This document shows positions 15,297-23,936 of a stretch of DNA of 64,000 bases, piece by piece (position 1 is the stretch's first letter; each line of letters opens with the position of its first letter). Where the stretch lies: NCBI GenBank assembly GCA_965204525.1, contig OZ241994.1, forward strand, positions 558,001 to 622,000, given 5' to 3'. The notes below the pieces were generated by a model. The model saw only the letters and a list, made by a program, of their open reading frames with translations. It ran no database searches and was not told where the DNA came from. The translations under genes and the position numbers were made by a program. The stretch is from Bin5 sp965204525. Its GTDB lineage: Bacteria; Chloroflexota; Anaerolineae; Caldilineales; Caldilineaceae.

Positions 15297-15517
15297 TCTC
15301 TTATCCAGAGTGGGGGGAGGGACCGGCCCGATGATCCCCCGGCAACCTGCCGGAGTCCCGGTTCTCGGTTGCTGACCGGTTGATGGCACATCTCACCGAA
15401 TTGCCCGCTTGGGGCATTGCAGGCTTTGCTCCCTGGCTGCCATCTCCGCTCAGTTCCGCTGGGTTTCCTCTGAAGGTGCCAATTCCGTCGAGCTTGATAT
15501 GGCTCGAGAGATGAGAA
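15297..15517 (+). promoter_or_regulatory. SAM-I (S-box) riboswitch
   Basis: The conserved S-box blocks are present in order: TCTTATCCAGAG...GGGAGGGACCGGCCCGATGA, GGCAACC, then AAGGTGCCAATTCC, a CGAGC...GCTCG hairpin and the closing GAGATGAGAA that pairs with the opening CTTATC as P1. SAM binding to such elements normally ends transcription. The arm between GGCAACC and AAGGTGCC is about 120 nt, much longer than usual, so P3 is enlarged. An intrinsic terminator follows at 15533-15563, then mtnA, so the control is probably transcriptional and negative by SAM. Confidence 0.92.
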
Positions 15518-15532
15518 TGCCCAGCGCAAAAG

Positions 15533-15563
15533 AACCCCTCTGGATCGACCCGGAGGGGTTTCC
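15533..15563 (+). terminator. Riboswitch-controlled intrinsic terminator
   Basis: An 11-bp stem (15533-15543, AACCCCTCTGG, with 15550-15560) closes a 6-nt loop and is followed by TCCTTTTGG. It lies between the S-box and the mtnA ribosome-binding site, the expected place for the expression platform. Confidence 0.8.
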
Positions 15564-15586
15564 TTTTGGCGAAGGGAGTGCCATTT

Positions 15587-16684
15587 ATGCGAACCGTCTA
15601 CTGGCAGGACGGACAAGTAAGGATGATCGATCAGCGGCTGCTGCCCGGCGAGGAACTGATCGCCGGATTTGCCACCGTCCCAGAGGTCGCGCGCAGCATC
15701 AGTGAAATGTATGTCAGGGGCGCGCCAGCCATCGGCGCCACCGCCGCCTACGGCATGGCCCTGGCCGCCCACCTCAGCCAGGCCGGCGATCCCGACGGCC
15801 TGCTCAACGATCTGCGACAGGCAAAAGAAACGCTGGACGCGGCAAGGCCCACTGCTGTAAACCTGAGCTGGGCCACTCGCAGGCTCCTTTCGCTGGCCGA
15901 ACAGATTGCCGGGGAAACAGCGTCAGGCCGGGGCAGTGCCCGCGAGCTGAAGGAGGCCCTGCTGGCCGAGGCCGAAGCGCTGGCCGATGAAGACGTCAGG
16001 ATTAACCGGCGCATGGGCTTCAATGGCGCCGCAGTCGTGCCCGACGGCGCTAACCTTCTCCACCACTGCAACACCGGTTCACTGGCCACCGTTGACTTTG
16101 GCACCGCTCTCGGTGTCATCTACGCCTGCCAGGAACAGGGCAAGAACATCCATGTCTGGGTGGACGAGACCCGACCCCGCCTCCAGGGCGCCCGACTGAC
16201 CGCATGGGAGTTGATGCGGGCCGAGGTGCCGATGCATCTCATCGCCGACAACGCCGCAGGCCACCTGATGCGCACCGGACAAGTCGACGTCGTCGTCTTC
16301 GGAGCCGATCGCGTCGCCGCCAACGGCGATGTTGCCAACAAGATCGGCACCTACAAAGTCGCCGTCGTTGCCAGAGAGAACGGTATACCCGTCTACTGCG
16401 TCGCCCCCACCAGCACGGTCGATCTCGACCTTCCCGACGGAGACCACATCCCGATCGAAGAACGGGGCCCCGAAGAAGTGGTGGAGGTCGGCGCACGTGC
16501 GGTCGCGCCCGCCGACGTACCTGTATACAACCCGGCATTCGACATAACGCCCCATCGCTACCTGACCGGGATCGTTACCGAGGAAGGAATCTGTTATCCC
16601 CCGTTCGACCTGAGCTTGCGAAACGCCGTAGAAAAAGGGCGGGCCGCCATCGAGGCGGAGAGGTCTGAAAGAAGGATACCATGA
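15587..16684 (+). CDS. mtnA: S-methyl-5-thioribose-1-phosphate isomerase
   Basis: The 365-residue enzyme converts methylthioribose-1-phosphate to methylthioribulose-1-phosphate in methionine salvage. RGAPAIGATAAYG (near 44-56), the catalytic cysteine region HHCNTGSLATVDFGTALG (near 160) and the aspartate region VVFGADRVAANGDVANKIGTY (near 238) identify MtnA within the eIF2B-alpha-like fold. ATG 15587 is chosen because AAGGGAG (15572-15578) precedes it by 8 bases; an in-frame start at 15566 falls within the terminator region. It is the first gene behind the SAM riboswitch. It overlaps the next gene by ATGA, indicating translational coupling. Confidence 0.93.
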   Translation: MRTVYWQDGQVRMIDQRLLPGEELIAGFATVPEVARSISEMYVRGAPAIGATAAYGMALAAHLSQAGDPDGLLNDLRQAKETLDAARPTAVNLSWATRRLLSLAEQIAGETASGRGSARELKEALLAEAEALADEDVRINRRMGFNGAAVVPDGANLLHHCNTGSLATVDFGTALGVIYACQEQGKNIHVWVDETRPRLQGARLTAWELMRAEVPMHLIADNAAGHLMRTGQVDVVVFGADRVAANGDVANKIGTYKVAVVARENGIPVYCVAPTSTVDLDLPDGDHIPIEERGPEEVVEVGARAVAPADVPVYNPAFDITPHRYLTGIVTEEGICYPPFDLSLRNAVEKGRAAIEAERSERRIP

Positions 16685-17283
16685 GCGAACTGCGCCGGAT
16701 TGAACGCATCTGCGTCTTTTGCGGGTCCAGCGCCGGTGTCGACGAACACTATTCGCGGCTGGCAGCCGACCTGGGAGCTGAAATCGCCAGGCGAGGCTAC
16801 GAGTTGGTCTATGGCGGAGGCAACCTGGGCCTGATGGGGGCCGTCAGCAGAGCGGCCTACGACGGCGGCGCCAAAGTTTACGGAATCATACCAGGGCCTC
16901 TTGCCGCTAAGGAGATAGCAGGCGAGACTATTGGGATAATCGAGGTTGTCGAGACGATGCACCAGCGCAAGGCCCGCATGGCTGAACTCGCGGACGCATT
17001 TGTCACCTTGCCTGGAGGAATAGGCACGCTGGAAGAGCTGTTCGAGACGATCTCCTGGATCCAGCTGGGCATTCACAGCAAGCCAATGGGCATGCTGAAT
17101 GTATCCGGCTTCTTCGATTCCCTTCTGCAGATGCTTGCCCACCAGATCGATCAGGGGTTTATCGCCCCCAGGTATCGCAGCCTGCTTGTCGTCGAAGAAG
17201 AACCTGGCGCGCTGATCGATCGCCTGCTCCGCCACGAAACGCCCAAGAGTTCGGTCCAGTGGATAACCCCTGCGCAGGCCTGA
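16681..17283 (+). CDS. LOG-family protein (nucleoside 5'-monophosphate phosphoribohydrolase-like)
   Basis: The 200-residue protein has the LOG signature PGGIGTLEE (111-119) and the preceding MHQRKARM (93-100), which form the nucleotide-binding active site. YGGGNLGLMG (44-53) is the Rossmann-like glycine loop. LOG proteins cleave AMP-type nucleotides to free base and ribose-5-phosphate. In plants and some bacteria this activates cytokinins; in most bacteria the target is not settled. The four-base overlap with mtnA in a SAM-recycling operon suggests a part in adenine or methylthioadenosine handling, but this is inference. Confidence 0.9.
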   Translation: MSELRRIERICVFCGSSAGVDEHYSRLAADLGAEIARRGYELVYGGGNLGLMGAVSRAAYDGGAKVYGIIPGPLAAKEIAGETIGIIEVVETMHQRKARMAELADAFVTLPGGIGTLEELFETISWIQLGIHSKPMGMLNVSGFFDSLLQMLAHQIDQGFIAPRYRSLLVVEEEPGALIDRLLRHETPKSSVQWITPAQA

Positions 17284-17377
17284 ACGCCCTTCGAATCCCC
17301 ATCAACCCACCCGCATTTCAGAACTGCAACGCTTGTCTACCTGTAACCGTCTGAACCACTCTTCGATCGGGTACCCA

Positions 17378-18343
17378 ATGAGAATCGTCGTTTCCGGCTC
17401 CATTGCCTATGACTACCTTATGTCCTTCCCCGGACGCTTCACCGACCAGATCATTGCCGAAAAACTGACAAGTCTGAGCGTCAGTTTTCTGGTGGAAGAC
17501 ATGGTTCGCCAGCGGGGAGGCACAGCCGCAAATATCGCTTACTCCCTTAAGCTCCTCGGCGGCGACCCGATTCTCTTTGGAACTGTCGGTCAGGACTTCG
17601 GCGACTACAAGGCCTGGCTGGACCAGCACGGCATCCGCACCGACCATATCGTCGAAATCCCCAGCAAATTCACCGCCAGTTTCTTCGTAAGTACCGATGA
17701 AGAGCAAAACCAGATCGCCAACTTCTATTCTGGCGCAATGAGCGACTGCCGCGATGTCTCGCTCGCAGACCACGGACTGACCGATGCCGACGTCGTGATC
17801 ATCAGCCCAAACGATCCGCAGGCCATGCTTAACTTCACGTCGGAGTGCCGGGACCTGGGCATCCCCTTTGCCTACGACCCCAGCCAGCAGACCGCCCGGT
17901 TAAGCGGAGAAGACCTCCGCAGCAGTATTCCCGGCGCCGCCTGGCTGATGGTCAATGACTACGAAATGGCGGTAATCGAAGACAAAACCGGCTGGTCGAG
18001 ACAGACGATTCTCCAGGAGGTTGGCACGCTCATCGTCACTGAAGGCCGCGCCGGCAGCCTGATCTGTCACCAGGGCCAGGAGTTCCATATACCCATAGCG
18101 TCGCCTCAAAAGGTAGCCGAGCCGACCGGCGCCGGTGACGCCTATCGCGGCGCCTATTTTGCCGCCCACAGCGCAGGCATGCCCGTAGATGTGTGCGGCC
18201 GCGTCGGTGCCCTGTGCGCCACCTACGTACTGGAACAGTTCGGGACAACCAATCACCAGTTTACACTTGAAGAGTTTGCCCTCCGGTATGAAGAGGCATT
18301 TGGCGAAGAGCTGCTCTGGGGAGAACCTGTCGGTAATTCGTAA
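17378..18343 (+). CDS. PfkB-family carbohydrate/nucleoside kinase (adenosine-kinase-like)
   Basis: The 321-residue kinase of the ribokinase superfamily starts MRIVVSGSIAYDYLM. The substrate-binding glycine loop is RQRGGTAANIAYSLKLLGG (about 45-63) and the second PfkB signature is EPTGAGDAYRGAY (about 248-260), with the catalytic aspartate in GAGD. ATG 17378 is the start that matches the family; an upstream in-frame GTG or ATG would add residues without similarity. Its place between mtnA and ahcY suggests that it phosphorylates adenosine released by SAH hydrolase, but sugar kinases of the family look alike. Confidence 0.85.
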   Translation: MRIVVSGSIAYDYLMSFPGRFTDQIIAEKLTSLSVSFLVEDMVRQRGGTAANIAYSLKLLGGDPILFGTVGQDFGDYKAWLDQHGIRTDHIVEIPSKFTASFFVSTDEEQNQIANFYSGAMSDCRDVSLADHGLTDADVVIISPNDPQAMLNFTSECRDLGIPFAYDPSQQTARLSGEDLRSSIPGAAWLMVNDYEMAVIEDKTGWSRQTILQEVGTLIVTEGRAGSLICHQGQEFHIPIASPQKVAEPTGAGDAYRGAYFAAHSAGMPVDVCGRVGALCATYVLEQFGTTNHQFTLEEFALRYEEAFGEELLWGEPVGNS

Positions 18344-18479
18344 CGGACACTCAGTCAGCGGAGCCGATCGAGACTTCCTGTCCCAGGACCTCATTGGAGC
18401 CGCCCACGCAACCGCTGACCTTGGCCCGGATCTGGCCCGCTGTTGCAGCGGCTTTGGCCATGGAAAGTTCGTTACTACA

Positions 18480-18626
18480 AGAATCACGAGTGCCTTTCGA
18501 AAAGGTGGACACGGAGCGATTGTGCTTCATGTAGACGAACAAAATTTGGTTGCCAGATCCATCTATGAGAAGCTAGGATTTGAAGTGTTTTGCCATTTCA
18601 TTGAAGGTTTCGCTGGAAAGCGATGA
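18480..18626 (+). pseudogene. GNAT acetyltransferase remnant (C-terminal piece)
   Basis: The frame ending at 18626 encodes a GNAT tail, about SAFRKGGHGAIVLHVDEQ followed by NLVARSIYEKLGFEVF, which contains the conserved 'N..A..LYEKLGF' element. The acetyl-CoA-binding motif A (RxxGxG/A) and the N-terminal half are absent, and upstream sequence in this frame does not resemble the family. It is a relic within the 312-bp gap between the PfkB-type kinase and ahcY. Confidence 0.6.
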
Positions 18627-18655
18627 TAGGCAGTTAAAGAGGAGTCGCCCCAAAT

Positions 18656-19939
18656 ATGTCCACCGCAATTCAGAGCAAGAATTTCGACATAGCCGACATT
18701 GACCTGGCCGAACGCGGCCGCTTTCGTATGCAATGGGCAGCCAAAGAGATGCCCGTGCTCGACCTGCTGGAAGAACGCTACCGCCGCGAACGCCCTTTTG
18801 ACGGGGTACGCATGGCCGCTGCCATGCACGTCACCAGTGAAACCGCCAACCTGATGCGTATCCTCATCGCCGGCGGCGCCGAAATCGCACTCTGCGCCAG
18901 CAATCCCCTCAGCACACAGGACGACATCGCAGCCGCCCTCGTCTCCTACTACGAAATGCCCGTCTTCGCCATAAAAGGTGAAACGACAGCCCAGTACAAC
19001 GCCCACCTTAACGCCGCCCTCGATACCGAACCCAACCTGACCATGGACGACGGCATGGACCTCGTCGCCATGCTCCATACCCAGCGCAGCGGCCTCCTGG
19101 ACGGCGTTGTGGGGGGCACCGAGGAGACCACAACCGGCGTCATCCGTCTCAGGGCAATGGCGGCCCAGGGCAAACTGGCCTTCCCCGTCATCGCCGTCAA
19201 CGACGCCATGACCAAGCACTTCTTCGATAACCGCTACGGCACCGGCCAGAGCACGCTGGACGGAATCATCCGCGCCACCAACGTTCTCATGGCCGGTAAG
19301 ACCTTCGTCGTCGGCGGCTACGGCTGGTGCAGCAAGGGCATCGCCATGCGCGCCAAGGGCATGGGCGCCAACGTCATCGTCACCGAAGTCGATCCCCTCC
19401 GGGCCCTGGAAGCGGTTATGGACGGTTTCCAGGTCCTGCCAATGTCGCAGGCAGCCAAATCGGGACAGATTTTCTGCTCCGCCACCGGCGACATAAACGT
19501 GATCGACCGCCACCACATAGAACAGATGCAGGACGGCGCAATCCTCGCCAATAGCGGACATTTCGACGTCGAGATCAACATGAAAGCGCTTGAAGCGATG
19601 TCCACCAAGATCACGCGCGTGCGCGACTTTCTCGACGAGTACACGCTGGAAGATGGCCGCCGCATCTACGTAGCCGGTGAAGGCCGCCTCGTAAACCTCG
19701 CAGCGGCCGAAGGCCACCCCAGCGCCGTAATGGACATGAGCTTCGCCAATCAGGCCCTGGCCGCCGAATACCTGCTCAAGTACGGCGGCGAAATGAGCGG
19801 CAACGTCTACGATATGCCCGAAGAGCTGGACCGCGAGATCGCGGCCCTGAAACTCCGGGCCATGGGCGTGGAAATCGATACACTCACCGCCGAACAAGAA
19901 ACCTATCTGAACGAGTGGACTCTTGGCACAGCGGAATAG
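18656..19939 (+). CDS. ahcY: Adenosylhomocysteinase (SAH hydrolase)
   Basis: The 427-residue enzyme splits S-adenosylhomocysteine into adenosine and homocysteine. The NAD-binding loop VGGYGWCSKGIAMRAKGMG (about 219-237) and the active-site region VNDAMTKHFFDNRYGTGQS (about 181-199) are present. AAAGAGGAG at 18637-18645 precedes ATG 18656. Length fits the ~425-residue bacterial/archaeal form without the long insertion of the plant-type enzyme. It is followed by metK at 45 bp, so the two complete the methyl cycle apart from methionine synthase. Confidence 0.95.
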   Translation: MSTAIQSKNFDIADIDLAERGRFRMQWAAKEMPVLDLLEERYRRERPFDGVRMAAAMHVTSETANLMRILIAGGAEIALCASNPLSTQDDIAAALVSYYEMPVFAIKGETTAQYNAHLNAALDTEPNLTMDDGMDLVAMLHTQRSGLLDGVVGGTEETTTGVIRLRAMAAQGKLAFPVIAVNDAMTKHFFDNRYGTGQSTLDGIIRATNVLMAGKTFVVGGYGWCSKGIAMRAKGMGANVIVTEVDPLRALEAVMDGFQVLPMSQAAKSGQIFCSATGDINVIDRHHIEQMQDGAILANSGHFDVEINMKALEAMSTKITRVRDFLDEYTLEDGRRIYVAGEGRLVNLAAAEGHPSAVMDMSFANQALAAEYLLKYGGEMSGNVYDMPEELDREIAALKLRAMGVEIDTLTAEQETYLNEWTLGTAE

Positions 19940-19984
19940 GACCGTCGACCGCCGCCAGTGAGGCGGCAGGCAGGAGAAATGCAA

Positions 19985-21199
19985 ATGAGCAGCACCTTCA
20001 TGACCGCTCCGTCTCTTCTCTTTACCAGCGAATCGGTAACGGAGGGACACCCCGACAAGATGTGCGATCAGATCAGCGACGCCGTCGTTGACGCCGTCAT
20101 CTGCCAGGATCCCCAAGCGCGTATCGCTTGCGAGGCGGCCGTCAAAACGGGATTTGTAATCCTCCTCGGTGAGATAACGACCTCTGCGTCAGTGAACTAT
20201 GACGAACTCGTACGAAAAGTCGTCAAGGAGATCGGATTCGATAGCAGCGCCAAAGGCTTTGACGCCGACACTTGCGGCGTGCAAGTCGCCATTGCATCGC
20301 AGTCGCCGGACATTGCGCGCGGCGTGAACCTGGCACAGGAATTCAAGAACGATACCATGGACAGCGAGGAGGATGAGATCGAGTCGGTCGGCGCAGGCGA
20401 CCAGGGCATGATGTTCGGCTTCGCCTGCAATGAGACCGACTCGCTGATGCCCCTGCCCATCTACCTGGCCCATAAGCTTAGCCGCCGCCTTGCCGCGCTT
20501 CGCAAGTGCGGCGAACTGTCCTGGCTGTGCCCCGACGGCAAATCGCAGGTGACGGTGGAATACAGCTTCGGCAGGCCGAAACGAATCCACACCGTCTTGA
20601 TCAGCACGCAGCATCTTCCCGACGTCTGCCAGGAAGAAATCAAGCGCCAGGTAACTGAACATTGCATTTTCCCTTCCCTGCCCGAGGAACTCGTCGATGA
20701 AAACATGCTCATCTACGTAAACCCCACCGGCCGCTTCGTCGTCGGTGGTCCGATGGGCGACGCCGGCCTGACCGGCCGCAAAATAATCGTCGACACCTAC
20801 GGCGGCATGGGCCGGCACGGAGGCGGCGCCTTCAGCGGCAAAGACTGCACCAAAGTCGACCGCAGCGGCGCTTACGCGGCCCGCTGGGTCGCCAAAAACA
20901 TCGTCGCCGCCGGCCTCGCCGACCGCTGCGAAATTCAGCTCGCCTACGCCATCGGCGTGGCCCAGCCACTGAGTGTCAACGTCGAAACCTTTGGCACCGG
21001 AAAAACCAGCGATGAAGAGATCGAAAGACTGATAGGCGAACATTTCGACCTGCGTCCCGGCGCCATCATTCGCGATCTCGACCTTCGCCGCCCAATCTAT
21101 CGGCAGACCGCAACCTACGGACATTTCGGCCGCGACGACATCTCCCTGCCCTGGGAAGTTACCAACAAGGCCCACCTCCTGAAACAGGCTGCAGCCTGA
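19985..21199 (+). CDS. metK: S-adenosylmethionine synthase
   Basis: The 404-residue enzyme makes SAM from methionine and ATP. Signatures present are the N-terminal GHPDK (21-25), GAGDQGMMFGFA (about 137-148), and the P-loop-like GGGAFSGKD (about 279-287). ATG 19985 lies 8 bases after AGGAG (19972-19976), better than ATG 19979 at only 2 bases. It follows ahcY closely on the same strand and is probably co-transcribed. Its product feeds back on the upstream SAM riboswitch if the transcript starts there. Confidence 0.96.
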   Translation: MSSTFMTAPSLLFTSESVTEGHPDKMCDQISDAVVDAVICQDPQARIACEAAVKTGFVILLGEITTSASVNYDELVRKVVKEIGFDSSAKGFDADTCGVQVAIASQSPDIARGVNLAQEFKNDTMDSEEDEIESVGAGDQGMMFGFACNETDSLMPLPIYLAHKLSRRLAALRKCGELSWLCPDGKSQVTVEYSFGRPKRIHTVLISTQHLPDVCQEEIKRQVTEHCIFPSLPEELVDENMLIYVNPTGRFVVGGPMGDAGLTGRKIIVDTYGGMGRHGGGAFSGKDCTKVDRSGAYAARWVAKNIVAAGLADRCEIQLAYAIGVAQPLSVNVETFGTGKTSDEEIERLIGEHFDLRPGAIIRDLDLRRPIYRQTATYGHFGRDDISLPWEVTNKAHLLKQAAA

Positions 21200-21212
21200 A
21201 CTATCGTCAGAT

Positions 21213-22109
21213 ATGGAAACCCAACAACATAGCAGCGATGCCCCGTTAACCCTTCGCGGACTGCCAACGTCATTCTGGTATATCGTAACCGCCTCGACGG
21301 GGCTTGCCATCATCGTAGTCCTTGTAATGGTGGTTCTTGGCTATCGCGACGGCCTGAGGCGCGGTGAAGCGCATACACGGCAGCAGGTCGCCATTCTCCT
21401 GCAACGCGCTTCAGACATGCTTGACGCCGGCATGAACAACGAAGCCCGCACCGTTTATGAGAGGATTATTGAGTTCGACCCGCAAAATGAGGCAGCACGC
21501 AGCGCTATCCTGGCCCTGGAAGCGACCGATACGGTCGAGACAGTTCCGGAGTCAATCGCCGAGCCGACCGCCGTTGACATCGAATGGGCCAGGGCAGTTA
21601 CGCTGTTTGAAGAGGGCCGCTGGCAAGAGGCCATTCAGCGCTTATCGCTCGTACAGACCATGCAGGCCGATTACAAGATCGTTGAACGGGACCAGTTGCT
21701 CTTCATCTCCTACGTCGAGTTGGCCAGGGCAGTAATCGCCGAGGGAAATCTGGAAGAGGCCGTGCAGCTGTTTGACAGTGCCCTCGAAGTGGACCCGAAT
21801 AACGCGTTGGTCCGACAAGAGCGCTACATGACCGCCCACTACGTCGATGTCAAAACCTATTGGGGCGCCGACTGGGCCCGGGTCATTCGTCTCCTTGAAG
21901 ATCTTTACCGTATCGACCCCAAGTATCGCGACGTTCAGTACCTCCTGCAGAGGGCGCACGTCCAGCAGGGCGAAAGTTTCGCCCGCGAGGAGAATTGGTG
22001 CGCCGCCGCTGCAGAATACACGAGCGCTATCGCCGTGCTTGACTGGCTGGAACTGCGAAAAAGACGGGACGAGCTTGTCTTGAGCTGCGGAAACGCGAAT
22101 AGTGGTTAG
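21213..22109 (+). CDS. Membrane-anchored TPR-repeat protein
   Basis: The 298-residue protein has one transmembrane helix (about 22-44, FWYIVTASTGLAIIVVLVMVVLGY) followed by an outward or cytoplasmic all-helical region with tetratricopeptide-like units (ASDMLDAGMNNEARTVYERIIEFDPQN, EEGRWQEAIQRLSLVQ, EGNLEEAVQLFDSALEVDPNN). TPR repeats mediate protein-protein contacts. It starts 13 bp after metK and is probably on the same transcript, but a link to SAM metabolism is not evident. The partner is unknown. Confidence 0.8.
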   Translation: METQQHSSDAPLTLRGLPTSFWYIVTASTGLAIIVVLVMVVLGYRDGLRRGEAHTRQQVAILLQRASDMLDAGMNNEARTVYERIIEFDPQNEAARSAILALEATDTVETVPESIAEPTAVDIEWARAVTLFEEGRWQEAIQRLSLVQTMQADYKIVERDQLLFISYVELARAVIAEGNLEEAVQLFDSALEVDPNNALVRQERYMTAHYVDVKTYWGADWARVIRLLEDLYRIDPKYRDVQYLLQRAHVQQGESFAREENWCAAAAEYTSAIAVLDWLELRKRRDELVLSCGNANSG

Positions 22110-22257
22110 ACCAACCGTGTTTCGGACTTAAGCCCACTGCCATACCACAAACAGTTCATTCTCCCGCCCGGCGTGGCGCCTCCCAAATTCTGGCGCCATT
22201 GATACCGGCTCACTCGTTCCAACCCCGGAAGGTTCGCCCACCAGCCCTCCACGGAAA

Positions 22258-22286
22258 TTGTTTTTTCGGCCGATTAGGGCTATAAT
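22258..22286 (+). promoter_or_regulatory. Promoter of the tRNA cluster
   Basis: TTGTTT (22258-22263), a 17-bp spacer and TATAAT (22281-22286) lie 15 bp ahead of tRNA-Pro. The -10 matches the vegetative sigma consensus exactly. Confidence 0.7.
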
Positions 22287-22301
22287 CATCTGGTGCAGAA
22301 T

Positions 22302-22375
22302 CGGGGAGTAGCGCAGTCTGGCAGCGCACAGCGTTTGGGACGCTGGGGTCGGAGGTTCAAATCCTCTCTCCCCGA
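22302..22375 (+). tRNA. tRNA-Pro (TGG)
   Basis: The acceptor stem CGGGGAG/CTCCCCG closes the molecule. The anticodon stem CAGCG/CGCTG holds the loop TTTGGGA with anticodon TGG. The T-arm is GGAGG-TTCAAAT-CCTCT. CCA is not encoded. Confidence 0.96.
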
Positions 22376-22378
22376 CTT

Positions 22379-22449
22379 GCGGGTATAGCTCAATGGTAGA
22401 GCGCCGGCCTTCCAAGCCGACGATGCGGGTTCGATCCCCGCTACCCGCT
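22379..22449 (+). tRNA. tRNA-Gly (TCC)
   Basis: The acceptor stem GCGGGTA pairs with TACCCGC. The D-arm is GCTCAATGGTAGAGC and the anticodon loop is CTTCCAA with anticodon TCC. The T-arm is GCGGG-TTCGATC-CCCGC. One C-A mismatch sits at the base of the anticodon stem. Confidence 0.95.
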
Positions 22450-22471
22450 CTCAGCCCTTCGTCCCAAAGTT

Positions 22472-22543
22472 GGATCGGTAGCTCAATGGCAGAGCAAGGA
22501 GCTCATAACTCCTGGGTTACAGGTTCGAGTCCTGTCCGATCCA
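22472..22543 (+). tRNA. tRNA-Met (CAT), elongator type
   Basis: The acceptor stem GGATCGG pairs with CCGATCC. The anticodon stem AGGAG/CTCCT holds CTCATAA with anticodon CAT. The T-arm is ACAGG-TTCGAGT-CCTGT. The fully paired acceptor and the absence of three G-C pairs in the anticodon stem argue against initiator tRNA; a lysidine-modified tRNA-Ile cannot be fully excluded. Confidence 0.93.
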
Positions 22544-22725
22544 CTCTCCACCTCTCTCCTTCGCCCCGCCAAACAGATGGCACGCCTCCAACAGGAGGTC
22601 TGGAATCGCCGCCCTGACGCCCAGTTCGCAGCAGGCCATGTGCGTCGCGAGTGCGGACGGCTGTCTCTGCACGATTTCTCATCGCGTCTCTTCAGGAACC
22701 CCCATCGGGAATCTGTCGTTTATGC

Positions 22726-22731
22726 TATAAT
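22726..22731 (+). promoter_or_regulatory. Extended -10 promoter element ahead of era
   Basis: TGCTATAAT (TG at 22723-22724, TATAAT at 22726-22731) is an extended -10 element 64 bp ahead of the era start. I see no convincing -35 box. Confidence 0.45.
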
Positions 22732-22795
22732 GCGCCGGGGCTGAAACGCCCGCCGTCGGACCAGCCAAGTCGGCATTGCTTTTGTGAGAATACCC

Positions 22796-23779
22796 ATGAT
22801 GCCCGAAGCAGTAACAGAAATAGGAAATGATGAATTCCCGGAGTCTTTTCGCAGCGGTTTCATCGCCGTGATAGGACGTCCAAATGTCGGGAAATCGACT
22901 CTCTTGAACCATGTGCTGGGTCAGAAAATAGCCATCACCAGCGACAAACCGCAGACAACTCGCGACCAGATCCTCGGCATCCGCACCGATGCCGACGCTC
23001 AGTTTATCTTCCTCGACACGCCCGGAATCCACCAGCCCCGCAACAAGCTCGACAAACACATGGTTAACGTGGCTGAACAGGCAATCGCAAGCGATTCCGA
23101 CGTAATTTTGTGGCTGGTAGACGTTACCACACCCCCCACCGACGAAGACCGCTATATCGTCGAGCGACTCAAGGAGTTGTTGGAAGCAGCCGGCGAGCTT
23201 CCCTTCCTGCTGCTCGGAGCGAATAAGGTCGACAGCCTGGCCGGCGCCGCCGTCGAGGAACGGAAGCACGAGTATGTGGCTCTCCTCCGCTGGCTTACCG
23301 TAGCTGGCGGAGGTCAAGATTCCGTCTCCGTGTTGACCCTAAGCGCCGCAACAGGGGAGGGAGTAGAGGAACTCGTCGCCGCGCTGGCGGAGCTGCTCCC
23401 TCCCGGCCCCCTCTACTACCCGAGTGAACAGGTTACCGACCTGTCCATGCGATTCATCGCCGCCGAAATCGTTCGGGAAAAAGCCCTCCGGCTTCTGCGC
23501 CAGGAGATCCCGCATAGTTTGGCCGTATCCGTGACCGAGTGGAACGAGCGCACTCCGGAGATGACACATATCGCCGCCACGCTGTACGTAGAGCGCCATA
23601 GCCAAAAGGGCATCGTATTGGGCGGCAAGGGCTCCATGATCAAGAAAATCGGGCAGGCCGCCCGACCGGAAATCGAAGAAATGGTCGGCACTCGCGTCTA
23701 CCTGGAACTCTGGGTAAAGGTATTGCAGAAGTGGCGCCGAAAGGAGAATCTCCTGAGGCGGCTGGGGTATCATATGTAG
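22796..23779 (+). CDS. era: GTPase Era, ribosome assembly factor
   Basis: This 327-residue GTPase acts in 30S maturation and binds the 3' end of 16S rRNA. The GTPase motifs are G1 GRPNVGKS (27-34), G2-region KPQTTRDQI, G3 DTPG and G4 NKVD. The C-terminal KH domain shows GSMIKKIGQAARPEIEEMVG and ends in the Era-typical WVKVLQKWRRKENLLRRLGY. The start is uncertain: ATG 22796, ATG 22799 or GTG 22784 are all in frame and none has a strong ribosome-binding site. mutS2 follows at 157 bp with its own promoter-like element. Confidence 0.95.
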   Translation: MMPEAVTEIGNDEFPESFRSGFIAVIGRPNVGKSTLLNHVLGQKIAITSDKPQTTRDQILGIRTDADAQFIFLDTPGIHQPRNKLDKHMVNVAEQAIASDSDVILWLVDVTTPPTDEDRYIVERLKELLEAAGELPFLLLGANKVDSLAGAAVEERKHEYVALLRWLTVAGGGQDSVSVLTLSAATGEGVEELVAALAELLPPGPLYYPSEQVTDLSMRFIAAEIVREKALRLLRQEIPHSLAVSVTEWNERTPEMTHIAATLYVERHSQKGIVLGGKGSMIKKIGQAARPEIEEMVGTRVYLELWVKVLQKWRRKENLLRRLGYHM

Positions 23780-23867
23780 AGAATACAGGAACAGGGCCCG
23801 GTTGGAGCCGGACCACTGGCGCCCCAACGTCGCACCGAAAAGCCACCCTCTGCCGCCGCCCATTGCT

Positions 23868-23897
23868 TTGGATTCAATGTACGCGCTGTGATATGAT
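23868..23897 (+). promoter_or_regulatory. Probable mutS2 promoter
   Basis: TTGGAT (23868-23873), an 18-bp spacer and TATGAT (23892-23897) preceded by TG lie about 40 bp ahead of the mutS2 start. Confidence 0.4.
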
Positions 23898-23936
23898 CGG
23901 CCCAGGATCGCACATATATGGTGCCAGGGTTTACGG

